17,781 nt of DNA, taken from NCBI GenBank assembly GCA_964355975.1, contig CAYHFW010000040.1, positions 1 through 17,781 on the forward strand, read 5' to 3'. This DNA comes from F1-60-MAGs104 sp964355975 (GTDB lineage: Bacteria > Planctomycetota > Phycisphaerae > Phycisphaerales > SM1A02). Made by a program: the position numbers and the translations under genes. The notes under the pieces were generated by a model. That model saw nothing but the letters and a program-made list of their open reading frames with translations. It had not been told where the DNA came from and did not search any database. Within the stretch, counting starts at the first letter, position 1; each line of letters starts with the position of its first letter. Below are positions 1 to 6,167 of this stretch, one piece after another.

Positions 1-60
1 CTCGGCTTCGGGAAGGTCTCGGAAATGACCATTCACTTGGACATCACAGAGGATGCTTAG
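1..60 (+). CDS. Possible 3' end of a plus-strand gene (20 codons, product unknown)
   Basis: Frame 1 is open from the left edge and ends in TAG at 58-60, reading LGFGKVSEMTIHLDITEDA. Third codon positions are mostly G or C, as in the other genes, and a hairpin with a T-run starts two bases after the stop, as expected at a gene end. Against it, 19 sense codons are far too few to establish coding. The opposite strand carries an rRNA-type leader that would have to run through this stretch. I do not recognise the product. Confidence 0.3.
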   Translation, partial: LGFGKVSEMTIHLDITEDA

Positions 61-61
61 T

Positions 62-88
62 TTCTCCCGCTGTGGCGGGAGAAGTTTT
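62..88 (+). terminator. Hairpin plus T-run, likely intrinsic terminator
   Basis: A perfect 9-bp inverted repeat (TTCTCCCGC / GCGGGAGAA) closes a TGTG loop and is followed by G and TTTT. On the plus strand this is a reasonable intrinsic terminator immediately after the TAG at 58-60. The minus strand has no T-run after the hairpin, so it would not terminate there. If the minus-strand leader at 149-254 is real, the same hairpin could instead be a processing stem in a pre-rRNA. Confidence 0.55.
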
Positions 89-148
89 CCACTCTTCATG
101 AACTCTATGAAAGCGCATGACAGTGGCCGCATCCTCGCGGCGATCCAA

Positions 149-169
149 CTGCTCGATTGTCAAAGATCA
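149..169 (-). promoter_or_regulatory. boxA-like antitermination element
   Basis: Read on the minus strand, the element begins TGATCTTTGACAA, then T, then ends in CAG seven bases later. The E. coli rrn leader boxA begins TGCTCTTTAACAA, then T, and ends in CAG at the same spacing, so nearly all comparable positions agree. BoxA is the NusB/NusE (S10) binding site in rRNA leaders, where it protects the untranslated transcript from Rho. As in E. coli, it lies after a promoter and hairpins. The rRNA gene itself would lie left of position 1. Confidence 0.5.
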
Positions 170-171
170 CC

Positions 172-220
172 AGATTCACCTTGAAAACAAGGCGAATCTG
201 GCCCGCTCGGTTGAGCAGGG
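172..220 (-). other. Two leader hairpins between promoter and boxA
   Basis: Two stem-loops sit side by side in the predicted minus-strand RNA. The first, 202-220, pairs CCC/GGG and GCTC/GAGC around a one-base bulge. The second, 172-199, is a 12-bp stem with a four-base loop; its only imperfect pair is A/C on the plus strand but becomes a U-G wobble in minus-strand RNA, which favours that strand as the functional one. Their position before boxA resembles the boxB-boxA order of rRNA leaders. Neither is followed by a T-run, so they are not terminators. Confidence 0.5.
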
Positions 221-226
221 TCGGCA

Positions 227-254
227 AGTGTAACGCAAATCAGCGATCTGTCAA
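227..254 (-). promoter_or_regulatory. Sigma70-type promoter of an rRNA-like leader
   Basis: On the minus strand a perfect -35 box TTGACA (249-254) is followed after 16 bases by TACACT (227-232), four of six matches to the -10 consensus. The predicted start is near 220, exactly where the first leader hairpin begins. The next features downstream are hairpins and a boxA-like element, not an ORF with a ribosome-binding site. The 16-bp spacer is typical of rRNA promoters. No clear AT-rich UP element is seen upstream. Confidence 0.6.
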
Positions 255-391
255 CTACTTCGAGAACTCTTGCTGAATCGCTCGACTTCGACCACACCAC
301 GGTCGAGTTTGCGGCGACGTGCAGCGTCCGAGAACCATGCATTCGCCGCGGTCTACCGCTGCTTCGTATCGGTGTCCGCGTCTGGGGAAAA

Positions 392-411
392 CCTCTATAA
401 ACCACTATAAA
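392..411. repeat. Tandem pair of 10-bp TATAAA repeats
   Basis: CCTCTATAAA (392-401) is followed directly by CCACTATAAA (402-411); eight of ten bases are shared. Read on the minus strand they give TATAGT and TATAGA, both -10-like, just downstream of the comF stop. They could be start sites of a second promoter for the transcript reading left, or simply AT-rich spacer. The rest of 255-391 shows only an inverted repeat, TCGACC/GGTCGA (288-306), without a T-run. Confidence 0.4.
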
Positions 412-1170
412 TCAAGCGTTTCTGCGCTTGTCGGCGACTGCGATCACGAGCGCGATGATCGTCGCAGATGGCAACGCGGTTCGAATTGCCATGCTTGCCT
501 GCAAAAGTGTAGATCCTGTCGTCAACACGTCATCCACCAAGAAAACGATCCTTGGGTGAGGGATCGCGGGGCTCTTGCCATGCCATTCGATGCGCTGGAT
601 TCGCTCACGGCGCACTGATTCGGTCAATTCAGCTTGCACAGGACCCGCGCGATGCATGAGGCAGCGGCTGACTGGGATACCAGTGATCACTGAGACCCCC
701 TTCGCAACCTCAAGAGTGTGATCGATCCCCCGCTCGATTCGACGCGCAAGTGGCATTGGCACTGGAACGATGATCGCTGAGTCGAGCGCAATCGATTCGC
801 TCTTTGCTTCTCTCAACAACTGTTGGGCGAGTGCTTGCCCGAGTGCGCGCGCGAGTGGTCGATCGCCTGCGTGTTTGACTTTGAGGATCGCATCGCGCCA
901 CTGCGAGTCATATGTTGCGAGCCGCACTGTGCGCGCACGTTCGAGACGAATGCCCGCGCACTGTCGGCATGAGCTCACGGTCGATGCGTTGTGTGATGCC
1001 GCGAGTGGTGTGCTGCGCGTTGCGCCGCAGCGATGGCACCAGACTTCGGGTCGATCTGGATTGGGAAGGTGCGCAAGACCCTGCGAGCGACTCGCGAGAA
1101 ACTGGCGCTCAGCGAGCGCGAGTGTCTGGATGAATCGTCGAATCCAACGCGATGCCACGCGCGCAACCAT
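412..1170 (-). CDS. comF: ComF family phosphoribosyltransferase
   Basis: The 252-residue product has the ComF/GntX layout. An N-terminal zinc-ribbon-like part carries CHRC (45-48) and CRQC (68-71). A type I phosphoribosyltransferase domain follows, with the PRPP-binding loop VFLVDDVLTTGSTL at about 209-222. The usual RGFNQ motif appears as RGIDHT (147-152), a modest deviation. ComFC proteins are cytosolic and needed for DNA uptake in some naturally competent bacteria; elsewhere their role and substrate are unclear. It starts 61 bp after the acnA stop on the same strand and may be cotranscribed. No Shine-Dalgarno sequence is visible before the ATG, so a downstream GTG start is possible. No other competence gene lies in the window. 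Confidence 0.88.
   Translation of the reverse strand: MVARVASRWIRRFIQTLALAERQFLASRSQGLAHLPNPDRPEVWCHRCGATRSTPLAASHNASTVSSCRQCAGIRLERARTVRLATYDSQWRDAILKVKHAGDRPLARALGQALAQQLLREAKSESIALDSAIIVPVPMPLARRIERGIDHTLEVAKGVSVITGIPVSRCLMHRAGPVQAELTESVRRERIQRIEWHGKSPAIPHPRIVFLVDDVLTTGSTLLQASMAIRTALPSATIIALVIAVADKRRNA
413..430 (-). terminator. Weak hairpin at the comF stop codon
   Basis: CAAGCG and CGCTTG form a perfect 6-bp stem with a 6-base loop spanning the last codons of comF. In minus-strand RNA it is followed by AUUUAUAG, which is AU-rich but not a proper U-run. It is at best a weak terminator. Confidence 0.25.
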
Positions 1171-1231
1171 AGATTGCCGCGCGGCGAATTCTGAGATTCG
1201 ATCCTTTCTTCTTGAGCGATACTTCGCTGGA

Positions 1232-3931
1232 TTACTTCGACTCTGCCATGCGACGAAGCACCGTGTGCAAGATGCCGCCGTTTCGGTAGTAGTCCACTTC
1301 GACCGGGGTGTCGATGCGGCAGATCACTTCGAAACTCACAGTTTCGCCACTTGCACGTCGCGCGCACACTTTGATGCGCTGTCGTGGCTTGAGGTCGGCT
1401 GGCAACTCGATGTCAAACGTCTCGTCGCCGGTGAGTCCGAGCGATTGCGCCGTCTCTCCCGCTTGATAGGTGAGCGGCATGACGCCCATCCCAACAAGAT
1501 TCGACCGGTGAATGCGTTCAAAACTCTCGGCGATCACTGCGCGCACCCCCAAGAGAAACGTTCCCTTCGCTGCCCAATCACGAGACGATCCCATCCCGTA
1601 ATCCTTGCCCGCAAGCACGACCAGCGGCGTGTTCGACTTCGCGTAGCTCTCTGCGGCATCGAAGATCGGCTTCACTTTCGCATCGGTGAAATCTGTCGTG
1701 ACTCCACCCATCGTTCCCGGCGCGAGTTGATTCTGAATGCGCGTGTTTGCGAATGTGCCGCGTGTCATCACGCGATCGTTGCCTCGGCGGCTTCCGTAAC
1801 TATTGAACATCGACACGGCCACGCCGTGCGCCTGCAGATACTTTCCGGCAGGACCATCGGTCTTGATGCTTCCCGCTGGCGAGATGTGATCTGTTGTCAC
1901 GCTGTCACCAACCTTCACGAGGCAGCGCGCACCGTGAATGCTCTGGATTGGACCAGGTTCAGCGAGCGTCATCGTGGTGAAGAACGGTGGCTCTTGGATG
2001 TATGTGCTCTTGTCATTCCACTGGTACATGTCGCCGCCGCTCGTTGGAATGGCCTTCCACTCGTCGCTTCCTGCGAAGCAATTTGCGTACTGCGTGCGAA
2101 ACTGTTCGTTCGTCACGCTCGATGCGACGACCGAGTCGATCTCTGCCTGCGTTGGCCAGATATCCCTCAAAAACACGGGCTTTCCTGCGGGTGTTTCGCC
2201 CAACGGCTGTGTCGCGAGATCGATGTCGACCGTTCCAGCGATCGCGTACGCGACCACGAGTGGTGGACTCGCGAGGTAATTGGCTTTCACATCTGGATGC
2301 ACACGCGCTTCGAAATTGCGATTGCCAGAGAGCACGCTCGCGACGACCATGTCGTTCTCTTTGATCGCGCTTTCGATCGGAGCGGGCAGTGGACCGCTGT
2401 TGCCGATGCATGTGGTGCACCCGTATCCCACAACGTTGAACCCGAGTTCTTCGAGCGCTGTCATCGATCCAGACTTCTTGAGATATTCGGTGACGACTTT
2501 CGAGCCTGGGCCAAGCGAACTCTTCACCCACGGCTTGCGTTCGAGCCCAAGCGCGCGCGCCTTCTTTGCGAGAAGTCCAGCGCCAAGCATCACGCTTGGG
2601 TTGCTCGTATTGGTGCAACTGGTGATCGCCGCGATGACGACCGCGCCATTCTTGAGAATGAACTCGGCGCCATCCATCAAGACTGGAACACCATCATCTG
2701 CGAGCATGGTTGCTGTTGCAGGTGCCGCTGCTTTGGCACCCGACTTCAACTTGGGTAGTGCTTGCTTCCATGTTGACTGCATCGACTTGAGTTCGACGCG
2801 GTCTTGTGGTCGCGACGGCCCTGCGAGGCTTGGTGTGATCGTCGATTGGTCGAGTTCGAGCACCGACGAGTACGAGATCGCGCGTGCGTCGTCGCGCCAG
2901 AATCCTTGCGCCTTCGCATACATCTCGATGGTCTGCACGAGCGCCTCATCACGACCTGAGAGCCGCAGATAGGCGAGCGTCTGTTCATCGATCGGAAAGA
3001 ATCCGCAGGTTGCGCCGTACTCGGGCGCCATGTTCGCGATCGTGGCGCGGTTCGCCAATGGCATGTCTGCGAGCCCTGCGCCGAAGAATTCAACAAACTT
3101 GTTGACGACGCCGTGCTTGCGCAACATCTCCGTGACGCGCAGTACGAGGTCTGTTGCGGTCGTTCCCTCAGGAAGTTTTCCAGTCAATCGAACGCCGACA
3201 ACTTCGGGCACCAACATATAGATGGGCTGTCCCAACATCACTGCTTCTGCTTCGATTCCGCCGACTCCCCATCCGAGCACGCCGAGCCCGTTGATCATCG
3301 TTGTGTGACTATCGGTGCCCACGACGCTGTCGGGGTAGAGCACGCCATCCTGTTCCCACACGACTTTGGCGAGATATTCAAGATTGACCTGATGCACGAT
3401 GCCAGTGCCAGGAGGCACGACTCGAAAGTTCTGCAGCGCACCCTGTCCCCACTTGAGAAACTCGTAGCGCTCCATATTTCGCTTGAATTCAAGGTCATTA
3501 TTGATAGTGAGCGCAACGCTGCTGGCATACGCATCGACTTGAATTGAGTGGTCGATGACAAGGTCGCAAGGCACGAGCGGATTGACACGCTTTGGATCTC
3601 CGCCCATGCGCTTCATCGCGCCGCGCATCGCAGCGAGATCGACGACGCATGGAACGCCCGTGAAGTCTTGCAACACCACTCGACCCGGCATGAACGGAAT
3701 CTCTTCGTCGCTCGGTTTCGTCGGGTCGTACTGCGCGAGCGCGCGGACATGCTCTTGCGTGTAAATGCGGCCGTCGAGATTGCGAAGCACACTCTCGAGG
3801 AGCACGCGAATCGAGTACGGAAGCCGGTCGATCTGCCCGATCGACTTGAGCGCGTCGAGCCTATAAATCGTGCGTGCGCCGCTTGGAGTATTGAGTGTGG
3901 ACTTGGCGTTGAATGGATCGGTTGTGCTCAC
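1232..3931 (-). CDS. acnA: Aconitate hydratase A (4Fe-4S aconitase)
   Basis: The enzyme interconverts citrate and isocitrate via cis-aconitate in the TCA cycle. With the GTG start at 3931 it has 899 residues, close to E. coli AcnA. DSHTT is at about 207-211. The three cluster cysteines lie in SCTNTS (C439) and GCTTC (C505, C508). The C-terminal swivel domain carries GSSRDWAAKG near 781. The GTG is chosen because AGGAG lies nine bases upstream and the protein then begins STTDPFNAKSTL, as aconitases do; the ATG at 4009 would add 26 residues rich in Arg and Ser with no family counterpart. It lies 102 bp after the permease stop, with a GCGATCGC palindrome and TACTAT in that gap but no convincing -35 box. 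Confidence 0.97.
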   Translation of the reverse strand: MSTTDPFNAKSTLNTPSGARTIYRLDALKSIGQIDRLPYSIRVLLESVLRNLDGRIYTQEHVRALAQYDPTKPSDEEIPFMPGRVVLQDFTGVPCVVDLAAMRGAMKRMGGDPKRVNPLVPCDLVIDHSIQVDAYASSVALTINNDLEFKRNMERYEFLKWGQGALQNFRVVPPGTGIVHQVNLEYLAKVVWEQDGVLYPDSVVGTDSHTTMINGLGVLGWGVGGIEAEAVMLGQPIYMLVPEVVGVRLTGKLPEGTTATDLVLRVTEMLRKHGVVNKFVEFFGAGLADMPLANRATIANMAPEYGATCGFFPIDEQTLAYLRLSGRDEALVQTIEMYAKAQGFWRDDARAISYSSVLELDQSTITPSLAGPSRPQDRVELKSMQSTWKQALPKLKSGAKAAAPATATMLADDGVPVLMDGAEFILKNGAVVIAAITSCTNTSNPSVMLGAGLLAKKARALGLERKPWVKSSLGPGSKVVTEYLKKSGSMTALEELGFNVVGYGCTTCIGNSGPLPAPIESAIKENDMVVASVLSGNRNFEARVHPDVKANYLASPPLVVAYAIAGTVDIDLATQPLGETPAGKPVFLRDIWPTQAEIDSVVASSVTNEQFRTQYANCFAGSDEWKAIPTSGGDMYQWNDKSTYIQEPPFFTTMTLAEPGPIQSIHGARCLVKVGDSVTTDHISPAGSIKTDGPAGKYLQAHGVAVSMFNSYGSRRGNDRVMTRGTFANTRIQNQLAPGTMGGVTTDFTDAKVKPIFDAAESYAKSNTPLVVLAGKDYGMGSSRDWAAKGTFLLGVRAVIAESFERIHRSNLVGMGVMPLTYQAGETAQSLGLTGDETFDIELPADLKPRQRIKVCARRASGETVSFEVICRIDTPVEVDYYRNGGILHTVLRRMAESK

Positions 3932-4033
3932 GGCGATGGGCTCCTGCTGGGATAGTGCGCTCAGAAATGGTTGGACTCTTGATAGTAGCGATCGCCGCCG
4001 ACTATCCACGGGGCGCGTCTGCGCCGACGCTGC

Positions 4034-5842
4034 TCAGGATGTGCCAGCGAGGCGGCGCACGGTCATCATGAAGCTCGCTTTGATCGACGAGTGCAGCCCA
4101 TACACCACTGCGCAGTAAATGAGCGCCGCAATGATTGCGCCTGAGAGAATCGAAATGCGCCGTCCAGCTGGTGATTCGAGACTCGCAGAGATCATCGTTC
4201 CAGGTTCGACCGCCATCAACACGAGATTCATGGGGCTGAGCGCATTGATCACTGCCCCACCGTATGGGATGGTTGATCCGACCGATCCGCCGCAGAGTCC
4301 AATCGTGCCGCCGACCGCGAGGATTACGGCGGTCGCACCGAAGACCGATCCAATGGTGCCTCGACTCTTCACCGACCACTGCAATCCGATCATCACGCAG
4401 AGGGCGGTGAATGACGTCAACACAATTGGAAGCGCGATCGCTGACTCTGGAAGCACCAGCGGCACTTGCATTGTTGTGGTGCCAATCGACTCGGTGACAA
4501 GCGCCCCGCCGGCCTTGCCGAATCCGTTCGTCATCGAATAGAGCGCTGCGATGGCCAGCGTTGCGCATGGCACTGCGATGAGAGGCGCGAGATATTGCAC
4601 TAATCCCCGCAATTTTCCAGTGATATACGGTCCTGGCTGAATCGGCGTCGTCAACAAGATGTCGAGCGATTTGTCTTCGCGCTCTCGACTCACCGCCGTC
4701 GCACTCGTGTTGAGTGCGGCGAGCACGACGAGCAGCACTTCGGCTCCAAGAAGCGCTGCGAGCGCTAGTCGCGCTTCTTCTGAGGTCAACGTACCAGCGC
4801 GCACGAGCATCACGATGCCAAGCCCGAGCGAGATTGCCGTTGCGACGAAGATCCAGCGAACCGCACGAGCCATTGGCGATTGCCCGCGCAAGTGCGCTTC
4901 GCGCCACGCGATTGGGCTCGTGCCCACATGCCGCGGATCGCGCCCGCTCTCTCCGCGCAGACTCTTGTTGCCGCCCAAGAGAGCGCCACCGAGTAGGCGG
5001 ATGCGAAGCGTGGCGTAACTCACGAGGACGAACGATGCCAGCGTGAAGAGCCAGAGTTGCGCTGCAACGGGTGAGCCGAACCAAAACCGAATTGGCCAGA
5101 ACGCCGATGTGCCATCCGCACCGTGCGGCACGTACGTATTCGATTCGAGCAGCACCTTGAGCGTCAAGAACGGATTGAGAGGCGTCATAACGGTCGTGAA
5201 GACCGCGTCGCTGCCAACGGCGATTGGCTTGCGAAGTCCCATGTCCACGGCATAGGTTGCGAAGAGAAAAAGGATGACCGACGAATAAAAAACGAACACT
5301 GATCGGCGTCCCGCCACTCGCGTCGCGCTGAGCGTGATTGCGATCGCACCCATCACCAGCGCGCTCGAGGCGGCGATCGCGTAACTCTCGACAATGGCCG
5401 ATCCAGGAACCCCGCCGAAGAGCTGGGTGACGGCGAAGAGCGGAAAAGTCGAGACGAGCAGCGCTAAGACGAAGAAGAGCCGTCCGAAGAGGTTGCCCAA
5501 GACGATTTGCAGTGAACTTAGCGGTGAAGTGAGCATCACATCCCACGTCTGCGGATTCGACTCTTGTGCGATTGCCCCACCCATGAAAACTGGGGCCAAA
5601 ATGCAAATCAAGAAGACCTGACCTGTGCTCACAATCGCGAATGCCTCTGCGCCTCGCTGGGCGAGTTCGCGCAGCGTCGTTCCCGCTCCTAGAAGTGCCA
5701 TCAGCAGCACGAGCACCATCAATGCGAGATATCCCGAGCGAATCAGCATGTGCCGAGGGCGGGTCGACCCCCCTTGCACGAGACGAACGGCGATTGGATT
5801 GAGCGGAAGCACTCGCAAGATCCGCATGAATGGTGCGCTCAT
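4034..5842 (-). CDS. Double-length ABC-2 type transporter permease
   Basis: A 602-residue inner-membrane protein with about a dozen hydrophobic segments, built as two tandem copies of an ABC-2 permease. Each half opens with a similar cytoplasmic motif, NPIAVRLVQG (15-24) and SPIAWREAHLRG (309-320). Each then has a first transmembrane helix followed by the characteristic coupling segment: TWDVMLTSPLSSLQIVLGNL (99-118) and SLDILLTTPIQPGPYITGKL (392-411). The substrate cannot be read from the sequence. No ATP-binding subunit lies next to it. The ATG has no Shine-Dalgarno sequence but overlaps the stop of a possible upstream ORF as ATGA; Met6 at 5827 is an alternative start. The fusion would supply both membrane halves from one chain. 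Confidence 0.88.
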   Translation of the reverse strand: MSAPFMRILRVLPLNPIAVRLVQGGSTRPRHMLIRSGYLALMVLVLLMALLGAGTTLRELAQRGAEAFAIVSTGQVFLICILAPVFMGGAIAQESNPQTWDVMLTSPLSSLQIVLGNLFGRLFFVLALLVSTFPLFAVTQLFGGVPGSAIVESYAIAASSALVMGAIAITLSATRVAGRRSVFVFYSSVILFLFATYAVDMGLRKPIAVGSDAVFTTVMTPLNPFLTLKVLLESNTYVPHGADGTSAFWPIRFWFGSPVAAQLWLFTLASFVLVSYATLRIRLLGGALLGGNKSLRGESGRDPRHVGTSPIAWREAHLRGQSPMARAVRWIFVATAISLGLGIVMLVRAGTLTSEEARLALAALLGAEVLLVVLAALNTSATAVSREREDKSLDILLTTPIQPGPYITGKLRGLVQYLAPLIAVPCATLAIAALYSMTNGFGKAGGALVTESIGTTTMQVPLVLPESAIALPIVLTSFTALCVMIGLQWSVKSRGTIGSVFGATAVILAVGGTIGLCGGSVGSTIPYGGAVINALSPMNLVLMAVEPGTMISASLESPAGRRISILSGAIIAALIYCAVVYGLHSSIKASFMMTVRRLAGTS

Positions 5843-6036
5843 CGAAGTTCGATGGTAACTGCCGTTGACTCGGTGCCGCGCTCGCGAATACCCTCACACT
5901 TGCTGCGGCGCACTGCCGTTTGCACTTCTTCACCCGCCTCCCCGACAGACCGTCGCGTGGGCAGGACATTCGGGGCACTCCCCCGACGGGCTCGCAAGAG
6001 TCTGCATACATCTGACGCATTGACTTGACGCCTCAC
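5839..6036 (-). CDS. Possible small ORF coupled to the permease
   Basis: A 65-codon frame begins at GTG (6036) and ends in TGA overlapping the permease ATG by four bases (ATGA), the usual layout for translational coupling. The C-terminal half, from about EEVQTAVRRSKCEGI to TVTIELR-like TAVTIELR, has codon choice like the neighbouring genes; the first 30 codons look less coding. There is no visible Shine-Dalgarno sequence and I recognise no domain. Another minus-strand frame just upstream reads GECPECPAHATVCRGGG before stopping at 5930, so a frameshift joining a Cys-rich head to this tail is conceivable but unproven. Confidence 0.3.
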   Translation of the reverse strand: MRRQVNASDVCRLLRARRGSAPNVLPTRRSVGEAGEEVQTAVRRSKCEGIRERGTESTAVTIELR

Positions 6037-6097
6037 GCTGACCGATTCGATCTGAACTCACAATTGGATTCCTGACCCTGCACATCTGCCACTGCGT

Positions 6098-6126
6098 TTG
6101 ATTTCCTGCTGCACACCGACTGTCAT
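6098..6126 (+). promoter_or_regulatory. Candidate promoter of the rny operon
   Basis: TTGATT (6098-6103), a 17-base spacer and TGTCAT (6121-6126) give four of six matches to each sigma70 box. The predicted start near 6133 would leave a leader of about 35 bases containing the hairpins at the ribosome-binding site. The match is weak. The rest of the gap at 6037-6097 shows no feature I can support. Confidence 0.25.
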
Positions 6127-6144
6127 TGTCGTTTTTGGGATTGA

Positions 6145-6164
6145 CCCTTTGAAAGGGGTACCCC
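6145..6164 (+). promoter_or_regulatory. rny ribosome-binding site inside two alternative hairpins
   Basis: The Shine-Dalgarno AAAGGGG (6152-6158) precedes the rny ATG by nine bases. It can pair with CCCTT just upstream (stem CCCTT/AAGGG, loop TGA). Its GGGG also forms the left half of the perfect palindrome GGGGTACCCC (6155-6164). The two pairings compete, and both would hide the ribosome-binding site. The short loops make stability uncertain. Confidence 0.4.
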
Positions 6165-6167
6165 GTC

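Noticed and set aside
1..148. 16S or 23S rRNA 5' end inside the window on the minus strand
   Set aside because: I searched by eye for the conserved starts of 16S and 23S and found no match; any rRNA gene must begin further left.
288..306. TCGACC/GGTCGA inverted repeat as comF terminator
   Set aside because: There is no T-run on either strand and it is over 100 bases from the comF stop.
770..2758. 662-codon open frame on the plus strand opposite comF and acnA
   Set aside because: It lies antisense to two conserved genes, has an Arg/Cys/His-rich composition with no domain, and is the mirror of their codon bias.
3932..4009. 26-residue N-terminal extension of aconitase from ATG 4009
   Set aside because: GTG 3931 has a well-placed AGGAG and gives the usual aconitase N-terminus.
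4012..4025. GGCGC/GCGCC hairpin between permease and acnA as a terminator
   Set aside because: The stem is only five base pairs and no U-run follows on the minus strand.
4002..6020. 672-codon minus-strand frame overlapping the permease in another frame
   Set aside because: The permease frame has clear hydrophobic segments and family motifs; this frame is rich in Arg, Ser and His with no recognisable fold.
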